From positions 1 through 10,539 of the forward strand of contig CAMLRH010000064.1 in assembly GCA_946482375.1 (NCBI GenBank): 10,539 nucleotides of DNA, given 5' to 3'. This DNA is from an uncultured Caulobacteraceae bacterium. GTDB lineage: Bacteria > Pseudomonadota > Alphaproteobacteria > Caulobacterales > Caulobacteraceae. Below are positions 1 through 6,815 of the stretch, in pieces. The position numbers were made by a program, and so were the translations under genes. The stretch's first letter is position 1. Each line of letters begins with the position of its first letter. The notes beneath the pieces were generated by a model that worked only from the letters and a program-made list of their open reading frames with translations, was not told the DNA's origin and made no database searches.

Positions 1-649
1 GGTACTGGCCGATCAGCTTCGAGCCACGCGGGATCAGCACCGTCGAGCCGTCGAAGCCGCGTACGTCCTGGCTGACCACGGCGCGCACGGAGCCCGGCAG
101 GTCGGAGTTGATCGCCGTCTCCAGCACGGCCGGGATCATCGTCCCCTGCGGCGCGACGCGGGCGACATCGCGCAGGCGGGTGGCTCGCGCCGGGCTCGTC
201 GCCCCGCCGGTGACGCGCGAGGCGAAAGCTTCCTCCGCCGAGAGGCCGGACGGCTGTTCCGGCTGCGCCTCGTTCTGGGCGAGCTGGACCGGACGGGCGG
301 CGGCCGGGTTGCTGAGGTCCACCACCAGCGCCGGAGACCGCCATCGCAGGCTGGGCTGGGACGCCGGGGTCGCGAGCCGGGGTTCGACGGTCATGGCCCG
401 AGGCGGGGGCGTGATGACGGCGACAGCGGGGGCGGGCGCCTCCGTGATCGGCGCGGCCGGGGCGGCGGCGGGCTGGGCGACGGTGTCCTCGGCCCGCGCC
501 TCGCGCCCGCTGCTCAGCGAGGCGAAGACCATGACGCCGAGGCCTATGGCGCCGGCGATCCCCAGCATCATGCTCCAGGGGTTATCGGGCTGGCTGACAC
601 CGGGGCGGGGTTCGCGAAAGACCGGGCTGTCGGGCAGGGGGCGCTTCAT
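1..649 (-). CDS. virB10: VirB10/TrbI-family T4SS core protein (5' part, cut by window edge)
   Basis: First 216 codons of a VirB10 homologue, the inner-to-outer-membrane scaffold of the type IV secretion core; the 3' end lies beyond base 1. Translating the minus strand from 649 gives a short cytoplasmic tail, one transmembrane segment (about residues 24-45, PWSMMLGIAG onward), a long Ala/Pro-rich periplasmic linker (about 55-105), and the start of the C-terminal beta-barrel domain. That domain shows the family signature GTMIPAVLETAINSDLPG (residues 169-186), then RAVVSQDVRGFDGS and VLIPRGSKLIGQY, where the window ends. The ATG at 649 overlaps the virB9 stop as ATGA (646-649), with AAGGGG about 11 bases upstream, inside virB9. 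Family assignment is near certain. Whether the system moves DNA or protein cannot be read from this gene. Confidence 0.96.
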   Translation of the reverse strand, partial: MKRPLPDSPVFREPRPGVSQPDNPWSMMLGIAGAIGLGVMVFASLSSGREARAEDTVAQPAAAPAAPITEAPAPAVAVITPPPRAMTVEPRLATPASQPSLRWRSPALVVDLSNPAAARPVQLAQNEAQPEQPSGLSAEEAFASRVTGGATSPARATRLRDVARVAPQGTMIPAVLETAINSDLPGSVRAVVSQDVRGFDGSTVLIPRGSKLIGQY

Positions 650-1407
650 CGGCTGAACCACCCCTTCTTCCTCGGCCTCGGCTGCGGGGCGAGCGGCCCT
701 GGCGCCGCCTGTGCATAGCCGTCGTTGTGGATACGTGTGACCTCCTCGCCGCGCCGGAGCACGAAGCCCGGGGCCAGCCGATCGACGACGATGTAGCCGT
801 CGCGGACGCGCCAGTTGACCATCGCCTCCTCGCCGCCCTGCAGCGCGAAAATGGCCGGATAGTCGGTCTGCTCGCCGAACTGGAAATAGGTCGCCGCGCC
901 GTCGTCGAATACGGCAGCCGGCACGTTGGCGCCCGAGCCTTCGTAGCTGTAGGCGCGGTTCTTCGCTTCCGGCGGCGGAGGAGGGGGCGGCGCCTCCACG
1001 ATCACCGGCGCGGGCTGCGGATACTCGAAGCGCAGGGTGTAGAGCACGTCGGCGGCCTTCGGCGTCCCCGGCCGCACGCTGAGCTCGAAGTTGTAGCGGC
1101 GCAGGTTGGTGACCACCGTCATGTTGGTCGCCGGCACGCGCTCCATCGGCTTGACGAACAGCAGGTTGGCCTTGCGGTTGGGGATCACCTGCCAGCCCAG
1201 GCTGTCGCCGATGGCGACGTTCTCGATGGCCTCGGCCGGGTCGAACTCGATGGTCAGCTGGTAGCCGAGTGCGGCCTTCAGCTGCACGACTTCGGTGGGG
1301 TCATAGCCGACCACCTGGATGCGCGGATCGCCGAGGCTCGGGCGCGGGACCACCGCCGCCTGGACCGGCAGGGCGAGGAGCAGGGCGATGGCAAGCGCGA
1401 CCCTCAT
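646..1407 (-). CDS. virB9: VirB9/TrbG/CagX-family T4SS outer-membrane core protein
   Basis: A 253-aa periplasmic and outer-membrane-associated component of the T4SS core, expected to pair with VirB10 and, where present, a VirB7 lipoprotein. A signal peptide is clear at residues 1-18 (MRVALAIALLLALPVQA, likely cut near Ala17/Ala18). The N-terminal domain spans about 19-130, followed by a linker with seven prolines in a row (140-146). The C-terminal domain carries VirB9 hallmarks: DDGAATYFQFGEQTDYPAIF (168-187), EEAMVNWRVRDGYIVVDRLA (193-212) and FVLRRGEEVTRIHNDGY (215-231). An in-frame ATG at 1530 would add 41 residues lying inside virB6 and would bury the signal peptide, so the ATG at 1407 is chosen; it overlaps the virB6 stop as ATGA (1404-1407). 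No virB8 separates it from virB6, which is unusual. Confidence 0.96.
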   Translation of the reverse strand: MRVALAIALLLALPVQAAVVPRPSLGDPRIQVVGYDPTEVVQLKAALGYQLTIEFDPAEAIENVAIGDSLGWQVIPNRKANLLFVKPMERVPATNMTVVTNLRRYNFELSVRPGTPKAADVLYTLRFEYPQPAPVIVEAPPPPPPPEAKNRAYSYEGSGANVPAAVFDDGAATYFQFGEQTDYPAIFALQGGEEAMVNWRVRDGYIVVDRLAPGFVLRRGEEVTRIHNDGYAQAAPGPLAPQPRPRKKGWFSR

Positions 1408-2513
1408 CGGCTGAGCGCCTCGCGGCTGGGCGCGCGGCGGGGCGCGCCGCCGATCCGCTGGGCAGGCGTGAAGGCCGGGTCGGTGCGAACGTTGCGGATG
1501 GACTGGGCGGTCATGGCTGTTCGCGTCCACGCCGTCGCGTTGTCGCGGCGCAGCTGTTCAGCCAGATGTTCGGCGCGGGAGACCGACACGACAGGCGCGG
1601 CCTGCGGTTTGGGCGCGGACTCGGCGGTGGTCGCTCTCCGCGTGAAGCTCAGCTTGAAGCCCAGCGCGATGATGGTCCCGGCGACGACCAGCGCCGCCTG
1701 CGCCGCCGCGAACACGAAGACGATGGCCGCCGTCGTCACCGCCGTCGAAACCTCCAGCATTTTCGCCGCCCGCTGCTCGGCCAGCGCCACCAGCCATGGC
1801 TCCAGAACCGCCAGCATCAGGGTGATCAGCACCCACGCGGTCAGCGAAGCGAAGGCCGCCGCCGTCAACGCCCGCACCCAGCCTACGAACAGGCCTCGCG
1901 TCTGCAGGAACAGGAAGAGCGCGATGAACACCGGCCCTACCGCCGTCAGGACGCCGATGGCGATGGTGGCGATGGCAACGAGCCCTGCGCTGGCCATGAA
2001 CAGCACCCCGCTAGCCCCCGACAGCGCCCGGGCGGCGGCGGCTTCGCGGCTGGTGTAGGCGGTGGCCTCGGGCCCGCCCGCCTTGCCGAAGGCGATGGCG
2101 GCATTGGAAAGCTCGTCGTAGGCGACCTGCAGCCCGCCGACCGGATCGGCGGCGAGGAAGGACTGCCCCTGCGGCGCGGCTGCGACCAGCGCGGCGATCT
2201 CCACCGGCGCCCTGGCCGCGATGTCGAAGACCAGCGTCTGGAAGAGGCTCCAACTCGTCACCAGCGCCAGGATCGCGCCGATCTTCAGCGCCATGCCGGG
2301 CGCGTCCGACAGCCGCGCCCCGCCGGCCGCGAACAGCAGCCGGTAGCCAACCGCGGCCACATAGATCGTCAAGAGCGCCGTCAGCGCCATCTGGAAGCCG
2401 GGTGAGGCGGTCACCGCCTCATAGCCAAGCTGGGAAAAGCCGCGCGTATTGCAGTCGACGGCCGCCAGCACGCCCCGGATCACGCCCGCATCGGCGGCGA
2501 TCTGACAGCTCAT
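1404..2513 (-). CDS. virB6: VirB6/TrbL-family polytopic inner-membrane T4SS protein
   Basis: A 369-aa inner-membrane protein, expected to form part of the T4SS translocation channel or pilus assembly base. Hydrophobic segments lie at about residues 41-62, 74-96, 168-204 (probably two spans), 217-246 and 258-286. The stretch VGPVFIALFLFLQTRGLF (192-209) followed by GWVRALTAAAF is typical of VirB6. Residues about 291-369 form a basic, polar tail ending in an Arg-rich segment (GGAPRRAPSREALSR) of unknown role. The start is set at the ATG at 2513, which overlaps the virB4 stop as ATGA (2510-2513). A good AAGGGG ribosome binding site (2521-2526) lies 7 bases upstream. An in-frame ATG at 2546 would add 11 residues and is less likely. 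The tail shows no resemblance to VirB8, so a VirB6-VirB8 fusion is not supported. Confidence 0.93.
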   Translation of the reverse strand: MSCQIAADAGVIRGVLAAVDCNTRGFSQLGYEAVTASPGFQMALTALLTIYVAAVGYRLLFAAGGARLSDAPGMALKIGAILALVTSWSLFQTLVFDIAARAPVEIAALVAAAPQGQSFLAADPVGGLQVAYDELSNAAIAFGKAGGPEATAYTSREAAAARALSGASGVLFMASAGLVAIATIAIGVLTAVGPVFIALFLFLQTRGLFVGWVRALTAAAFASLTAWVLITLMLAVLEPWLVALAEQRAAKMLEVSTAVTTAAIVFVFAAAQAALVVAGTIIALGFKLSFTRRATTAESAPKPQAAPVVSVSRAEHLAEQLRRDNATAWTRTAMTAQSIRNVRTDPAFTPAQRIGGAPRRAPSREALSR

Positions 2514-4885
2514 GCCGGGGCCCCTTCCATGAAGGGCTCCAGCCATTGCGCTGGGTCATCGCCCAGCCGGTCGCGAAGAGAGTCGAGGCGGCGCACCGAC
2601 CGCTCGGTCCCGGCCAGCACCTTCAGCTCGCCGGCCATGCCGGTCAGGTCCAGCCGCGCCACGACGCTGTGGTCGCCCTGTTTGACCAGGAAGCAGCGCG
2701 ACGTGTCGGGCAGAGTCCTCACCAGCTCGAACTCGTGTTCCGACAGCCCGAACCCGCCGACATAATCGGACGCCTTTGCCTTCGGGTTGGGGAAGAAGAT
2801 CTGCGTCGCCGCCTGTTCGATGATGGCCGAGGCGATGCGGCTCTCCAGCGCGTCGGTCGCCGACTGGGTGCAGAAGCCGACCAGGCCGTTGCGCTTACGG
2901 ATGGTCTTTTCCCAGTCCTTGATCCGGCGGACGAAGACGTCGTCGTCCAGCGCCTTCCAGCCCTCGTCTACGACGATGATGGCCGGCGCCCCGTCCAGCC
3001 GCTGCTCGACGCGGTGGAACAGGTACATCATCGCGGCCGTGCGGACGGTCGGGCTGTCCAGCAGCCGCGTCATGTCGAAGCCGACGATGCGGTTGGTCAG
3101 GTCCAGCCGATCCTCGGCGTTGTCGAACAGCCAGGCGTGCTCGCCGCCCTCGCACCAGGCGCCGAGCCGCGCCGCCAGGTCGCCCGCGCTCGGCCGCCGT
3201 CCGCCCCGGAACAGCTCACGCAGGTAGCGCAGCCGCCGGTGCGCCGGGGCCTGCGCGAAGTTGGCGTCGATGGCGTCGGCGATGATCGCCCGGTCCTCGG
3301 CGTCCAGCGTGGCCCCGTCGGTGGATAGCAGCGTCGCCAGCCACTCGGCCAGGAAAGCGCGGTTCTCGCCAGTGTCGGGCAACGCCAGCGGGTTGAAGCC
3401 CGTCGGTTGTCCGGGGCTGAGCACGTCGTAGGCGCCGCCGACCGCGCGGATGAAGCCCTCGGCGCCGCGGTCCTTGTCGAAGTACGCCACGCGCGGCTCG
3501 AACCGTTCGGCCTGCGCCAGCAGAAAGGCGAGCAGCGCCGTCTTGCCCGACCCGCTCGGCCCGATGACCGTGAAGGTGCCGAGGTCGCCGTTGTGGACGT
3601 TGAAGTGGTAGGGCCCGAACGCCGTCGTCTCCAGCACGGTGACGGGGCTTCCCCAATGGGTGTCCGCTGCCTGGCCCGCCGGGTGGTTGTGGAAGCTGGC
3701 GAGGCTGGCGAAGTTCGCCGTCGAGATCAGCGCCTTCCTGGCCACATAGGCCAGGTTGCCAGGGAACTGGGCCCAGAAGGCAGGCTCCAGGTTGACGTCC
3801 TCGCGCACGGCGATGGCGCCCGTCTCCGACAGCGCCGACAGCACGTCCGACACCGCGCCGTCGAGGTCGTCCAGCGTGTCGGCCTTGGAGAGGATGGAAA
3901 GGTGGTGCTCGCCAAACGCGCTGCGGCCGGCCCCCACGTCGTCGCGCGCGGCCGACAGTTCGCCGCGCAGCGACAGCGCGTCGTCGTCGGCCGCGCGCAG
4001 GCGGCGTAGCGCCAGCCCCATGCGCTCGAGCGAGGCCTGCCGGTCGACGAAGGCGAAGCTCTCGGTCAGCACCATCTCGAAGGGCAGACGCAGGACTCCG
4101 TCGAGCATCCCCGGCTGCGAACGCGCCGGATAGTCCTTCAACGACACCATCGCCCCGAACGTGGCGGGGCTGTCGCCCGCCGGCGCGAACTCCATGGCGT
4201 CGACGCCGAAGTTGAGACGGCGCGCGGGCAGGGCGTGGCCGAGGTCGCCGGTGGGCTTAAGCACCGGCCGAGGCTCGCCGTTGACCAGCAGCGACAGGAA
4301 CTCGGCAACCTCGGAGCAGAGGCCGCCTTCGCCCTCGTAGAGGGTCAGCGTGCGCGGCCCGTAGGGCGCCAGCGCGGCGGCGAAGGTCTCGCGGGTGGCG
4401 TGCAGCGCCCGAAGCTCGCGCGCCTCCAGCGCCGGATCGGGACCGGGGCGCTTGAACAGCCGCTCGATCATGCCGCCGGCGCCCTGCAGCGGACGGCGCA
4501 CCAGCGTCAGGAAGATGTCGTTGACGTAGAGCCGCCGGCTCGCCAGCCGCTCGCGCCAGGCCTCGTCGAGCTGGCGGCAGAAGGCGCCGCCGACCTCACC
4601 CTCCAGCTGAGGGTCGACCCGGCGGCGCACGACGTGGTGATAGATCGCCAGCCGCGAGCTCGCCGCCCCGCGAAGCAGGGTCTCGCGCACCGTCTTGCGG
4701 TAGTTCAGCTCCTCGTCGGACGCGGTCTCGGCCGGGAAGCCGCGCAGATGCAGCACCTGGACGAGCAGGCCGTCGCGGGTGCGCACGGTCGCCTCATCCA
4801 CATGTCCGGCGTAGGGCAGCTTTGCGCCCACCGGCGCCTCGCGGGCGGCGAGCCTGTCGGCGCCCATGGAAATGACCCGGCTCAT
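2510..4885 (-). CDS. virB4: VirB4-family T4SS ATPase
   Basis: A 791-aa ATPase that powers pilus assembly and substrate transfer at the cytoplasmic face of the inner membrane. The N-terminal VirB4/CagE domain covers roughly residues 1-400. The C-terminal RecA-like domain has Walker A GPSGSGKT (442-449) and Walker B IIVVDEGW (636-643), followed by a GFCTQSATDAL segment (about 670-680) typical of the family, so the ATPase looks intact. Length is normal for stand-alone VirB4, and VirB3 is a separate gene, not fused as in some systems. The start at 4885 is chosen because its ATG overlaps the virB3 stop as ATGA (4882-4885); an in-frame start at 4957 would add 24 residues inside virB3. There is no evident ribosome binding site at 4885, so translation is probably coupled to virB3. 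Confidence 0.97.
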   Translation of the reverse strand: MSRVISMGADRLAAREAPVGAKLPYAGHVDEATVRTRDGLLVQVLHLRGFPAETASDEELNYRKTVRETLLRGAASSRLAIYHHVVRRRVDPQLEGEVGGAFCRQLDEAWRERLASRRLYVNDIFLTLVRRPLQGAGGMIERLFKRPGPDPALEARELRALHATRETFAAALAPYGPRTLTLYEGEGGLCSEVAEFLSLLVNGEPRPVLKPTGDLGHALPARRLNFGVDAMEFAPAGDSPATFGAMVSLKDYPARSQPGMLDGVLRLPFEMVLTESFAFVDRQASLERMGLALRRLRAADDDALSLRGELSAARDDVGAGRSAFGEHHLSILSKADTLDDLDGAVSDVLSALSETGAIAVREDVNLEPAFWAQFPGNLAYVARKALISTANFASLASFHNHPAGQAADTHWGSPVTVLETTAFGPYHFNVHNGDLGTFTVIGPSGSGKTALLAFLLAQAERFEPRVAYFDKDRGAEGFIRAVGGAYDVLSPGQPTGFNPLALPDTGENRAFLAEWLATLLSTDGATLDAEDRAIIADAIDANFAQAPAHRRLRYLRELFRGGRRPSAGDLAARLGAWCEGGEHAWLFDNAEDRLDLTNRIVGFDMTRLLDSPTVRTAAMMYLFHRVEQRLDGAPAIIVVDEGWKALDDDVFVRRIKDWEKTIRKRNGLVGFCTQSATDALESRIASAIIEQAATQIFFPNPKAKASDYVGGFGLSEHEFELVRTLPDTSRCFLVKQGDHSVVARLDLTGMAGELKVLAGTERSVRRLDSLRDRLGDDPAQWLEPFMEGAPA

Positions 4886-5166
4886 GGCGCGTACGAGTTG
4901 GCCCGCCAGTAGCGGTGGTTTTTCACGCGCGGACAGCGGCTGAGTTTCGTGACCCACAGGTCGAAGAAGCGCGGCTCCTTCAGGCAGCCGAGATAGCCGA
5001 CCGCGTGGACCACCGCCGCCAGCGCGAACGCCCAGAAGCTCCTGAAGATCAGGAAGGCTTCCAGCGTCAGGATCAGGTTGAGGACGGCGTAGCTATAGGT
5101 CACCCCGCCGATCATCTGCGGCCGGGTCAGCGCGCTGAAGATGGGATCTGAGGCGAGCCGGGTCAT
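4882..5166 (-). CDS. virB3: VirB3-family T4SS inner-membrane protein
   Basis: A 94-aa membrane protein that works with VirB4 at the base of the T4SS. It has the usual VirB3 layout: a short N-terminus with the family-like DPIFSALTRPQMIGG (residues 7-21), two closely spaced hydrophobic segments (about 22-42 and 44-61), and a polar C-terminus with CLKEPRFFDLW (61-71). Length fits the family. The ATG at 5166 lies 4 bases after the virB2 stop (TAA, 5171-5173). A GGAGG sequence lies about 14 bases upstream, so coupling to virB2 probably helps initiation. Its 3' end overlaps virB4 by 4 bases. Confidence 0.93.
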   Translation of the reverse strand: MTRLASDPIFSALTRPQMIGGVTYSYAVLNLILTLEAFLIFRSFWAFALAAVVHAVGYLGCLKEPRFFDLWVTKLSRCPRVKNHRYWRANSYAP

Positions 5167-5170
5167 GGCG

Positions 5171-5470
5171 TTAGCGCACGCCTCCCGCCACCGACTGGAT
5201 ACCGGCCACGATCGACACGGCCCCGAAGATGATGAAGCAGCCGACTATGACGGTGAGCCCGCGCCGCCACTCGATGCGGCCGGTCAGCATCATGAAGCCC
5301 ACGACCGCCACCGCGATCACCGCCGCCGTGGTGGCGACGTTGCCGAGCATCGTGCCTTGCACCCACTCCAGCGCGGCCAGGATCGGCGAGGATCCGGCCG
5401 GGTCGCCGCGCACCTGCGCCTGGGCGGGGAGGGCGAGCGCGGTCAGCGCCAGCGCAAGACGGTGCTTCAT
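5171..5470 (-). CDS. virB2: VirB2/TrbC-family T4SS pilin
   Basis: A 99-aa precursor of the major pilus subunit. A signal sequence occupies residues 1-18 (MKHRLALALTALALPAQA, likely cleavage after PAQA). The mature part, about 80 residues, has two hydrophobic helices (about 45-63 and 72-91) joined by a short basic loop (TGRIEWRRG), the standard VirB2 hairpin. The ATG at 5470 overlaps the virB1 stop as ATGA (5467-5470). A GGAG ribosome binding site (5477-5480, read on the minus strand) sits 6 bases upstream, so the pilin has its own good initiation signal as well as coupling, fitting a subunit needed in many copies. Sequence is poorly conserved in this family; the call rests on architecture, size and position. 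Confidence 0.92.
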   Translation of the reverse strand: MKHRLALALTALALPAQAQVRGDPAGSSPILAALEWVQGTMLGNVATTAAVIAVAVVGFMMLTGRIEWRRGLTVIVGCFIIFGAVSIVAGIQSVAGGVR

Positions 5471-6033
5471 GGAGCGCTCCGGGACAGGCGGTTGAGGACG
5501 GCGGCGACATAGGCCTGCGTCTCGGCATAGGGCGGCACCCCGCCGTGCTTCAGCACCGCGCCGGGCCCGGCGTTGTAGGCGGCCAGCGCCCGGACGAGAT
5601 CGCCGTCGAACAGCTTCATCATCTTCGCGAGGTAGGCCGTCCCGCCATCGACGTTGGCAGTGAGGTCATGGGCGTCCACGCCCAGCTCCCGCGCCGTGCC
5701 GGGCATCAGTTGCATCACCCCGCGCGCGCCCTTCGGCGAGACGGCTGACTGGCTCAGCCGCGACTCCTGCCACGCGACCGCCTCGACAAGCTGCGGGCTG
5801 ACCTGATGGCGCTCGGCCGCCGTGGCGATGGCCTCGCTGACAGACGAAACGGGGGGAGGGGCCGCCGGCCGCGCGATGGCCTGCACGCCCTCGGCGGACC
5901 AGACCACGGGTCCGGCGTAGGTCACCGCGCCCTGCGGCCCGACCTCGATCACCTGGGCGGCGGCCGGCCCGGCGGCCATCAGCGCAAGGGCGCCAACCCA
6001 AAACATCCGCCTTTGCCGAAACAGCCCCACCAC
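5467..6033 (-). CDS. virB1: VirB1-like lytic transglycosylase
   Basis: A 188-aa periplasmic SLT-type transglycosylase that would open the peptidoglycan for assembly of the secretion channel. Residues 1-27 form a signal peptide with a basic start (FRQRR) and likely cleavage in PAAA-Q. The catalytic domain (about 65-185) shows WQESRL with the probable catalytic Glu90, GARGVMQLMPGTARELGVD (102-120), and AAYNAGPGAV (151-160). It is the first gene of the operon. The start is not fully settled. The GTG at 6033 keeps the positive charge expected of a signal peptide and has a G-rich stretch just upstream. The ATG at 6006, with AAGG close by, would give a signal peptide with no basic residues. The GTG is preferred. 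Confidence 0.93.
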   Translation of the reverse strand: MVGLFRQRRMFWVGALALMAAGPAAAQVIEVGPQGAVTYAGPVVWSAEGVQAIARPAAPPPVSSVSEAIATAAERHQVSPQLVEAVAWQESRLSQSAVSPKGARGVMQLMPGTARELGVDAHDLTANVDGGTAYLAKMMKLFDGDLVRALAAYNAGPGAVLKHGGVPPYAETQAYVAAVLNRLSRSAP

Positions 6034-6057
6034 ACATCCCCACCACCGAGGGCGACG

Positions 6058-6085
6058 ATGCTAGTCGAGCCGACTTCGCCAGCAA
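6058..6085 (-). promoter_or_regulatory. possible promoter of the virB operon (weak match)
   Basis: Reading the minus strand, TTGCTG (6080-6085) and TAGCAT (6058-6063) are separated by 16 bases. They match sigma-70 -35 and -10 consensus at 3 of 6 and 4 of 6 positions. Transcription would begin near 6050, about 17 bases before the virB1 GTG, which supports its position, but the match is weak and alphaproteobacterial promoters diverge from the consensus. The next gene upstream is on the other strand, so an operon promoter should lie somewhere in 6034-6239. Confidence 0.25.
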
Positions 6086-6125
6086 GGCCGCCACCGGCCC
6101 CAGGCGGGGAAGAACTCACATTGGC

Positions 6126-6134
6126 TGTGGATAA
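6126..6134 (-). promoter_or_regulatory. perfect DnaA-box sequence (TTATCCACA)
   Basis: The minus strand reads TTATCCACA, the consensus high-affinity DnaA box, in the intergenic region between virB1 and the divergent small gene. It is isolated: no second box or AT-rich unwinding region is nearby, so this is not an origin. If functional it could let DnaA influence either flanking promoter. A 9-mer can also occur by chance. Confidence 0.45.
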
Positions 6135-6239
6135 GCGGCGTCTCGCGGCCTTCGCGGCCCGGTTCCTGCACCGCTCTGCGTATCAGCGCCGGGCACGTCC
6201 CAGACCGGGATGAACGGCGCGCCAAAAGGAGGCTGACCC

Positions 6240-6512
6240 ATGAGCACGTCCCTGAGCCTGGTTGCCCTGAACGACCAACCCGAGCCCGTCGCCGCCCGCG
6301 TGCGGCGTCTGCAGGCCGAAGCCCGCGGCCTCGCCCGCGACCACATCGGCGCCTTCGCCGCCATGCTGGCCGACGTCCAGGCCACGGCCGCCGAAATCGC
6401 CGAGGGCGGCGAAGCCTACCCCGCCGGCATCCGCGACCTCGCCCGCCGCTTCGCCGACGACGCCGAGACCCGCATCCAGACCCTGGCGACGCTCAACGGG
6501 CGGGGTGTTTAG
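6240..6512 (+). CDS. small helical protein of unknown function
   Basis: A 90-aa acidic, soluble protein that I cannot assign to a family. It has no signal peptide or membrane segment. From about residue 14 on it is rich in Ala, Arg, Glu and Asp and looks almost wholly alpha-helical, with regular spacing of Leu/Ile/Ala (for example VAARVRRLQAEARGLARDHI, 17-36), so a small helical bundle or coiled coil is likely. It is very probably a real gene. A near-perfect ribosome binding site, AAAAGGAGG (6224-6232), lies 7 bases before the ATG, and codon use matches the GC-rich neighbours. It is transcribed away from the virB operon across a shared intergenic region. A link to the secretion system is possible but unproven. 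No clear terminator follows. Confidence 0.8.
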   Translation: MSTSLSLVALNDQPEPVAARVRRLQAEARGLARDHIGAFAAMLADVQATAAEIAEGGEAYPAGIRDLARRFADDAETRIQTLATLNGRGV

Positions 6513-6815
6513 GGAAGGGCCCCTGGCTCCCCGGACTGGATGCTTATCGAACCGGCTTCCGCCGATGGGCAAAGGAAATAAGAGCCATCTTCCAAGACAT
6601 TGGAACGCTAAATCTCGTTATTGGTCAAGAGCTTGCCTAGGTTGCAAGCGTGTGTGCGGGCTCACAGCTGAGGCGACCGACAATCGGGAATGGACCGCTG
6701 GAACACCGAAATCCTGACCGATTTGGCCAACCCCGTTTCGACTCTCGAACTCGGCTGCGCTCTCGATCCTCTCACAGCCCAGCCAGGCTTCTGCAAAGGT
6801 CGAAGCAGATGGCGA
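6513..6815. other. 303-base spacer with no convincing gene, partly AT-rich
   Basis: This spacer separates the small plus-strand gene from the convergent toxin gene. Bases 6571-6630 have 23 G/C of 60 by hand count, far below the surrounding DNA. A reading frame could run from an ATG at 6564 to 6717, but it has no good ribosome binding site and resembles nothing I know. A perfect inverted repeat lies at 6631-6649. I see no tRNA, intrinsic terminator, transposase fragment or terminal repeats. Its composition suggests foreign or decayed DNA at a boundary. Confidence 0.5.
6631..6649. repeat. short perfect inverted repeat (GCTTGC/GCAAGC)
   Basis: GCTTGC (6631-6636) and GCAAGC (6644-6649) are perfect inverted repeats around a 7-base loop. 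There is no T-run on either strand, so it is not a standard intrinsic terminator. It could be a protein-binding site or a weak hairpin between the converging genes, or chance. Confidence 0.3.

Noticed and set aside
727..2405. Long plus-strand open frames opposite virB6 and virB9
   Set aside because: Low-complexity Arg/Gly/Ala-rich translations typical of high-GC antisense frames; the minus-strand virB genes explain the region.
6126..6134. DnaA box as part of a replication origin
   Set aside because: Only one exact box is present, with no cluster, iterons, AT-rich unwinding element or replication gene nearby.
6564..6717. Possible 50-aa protein in the spacer
   Set aside because: No suitable ribosome binding site, no recognisable motif beyond two nearby Cys residues, and atypical composition for a gene here.
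6730..6815. Possible tRNA fragment or attachment site (TTCGACTC near 6737) in the spacer
   Set aside because: The flanking bases cannot form a T-arm stem and no acceptor stem or direct repeat was found.
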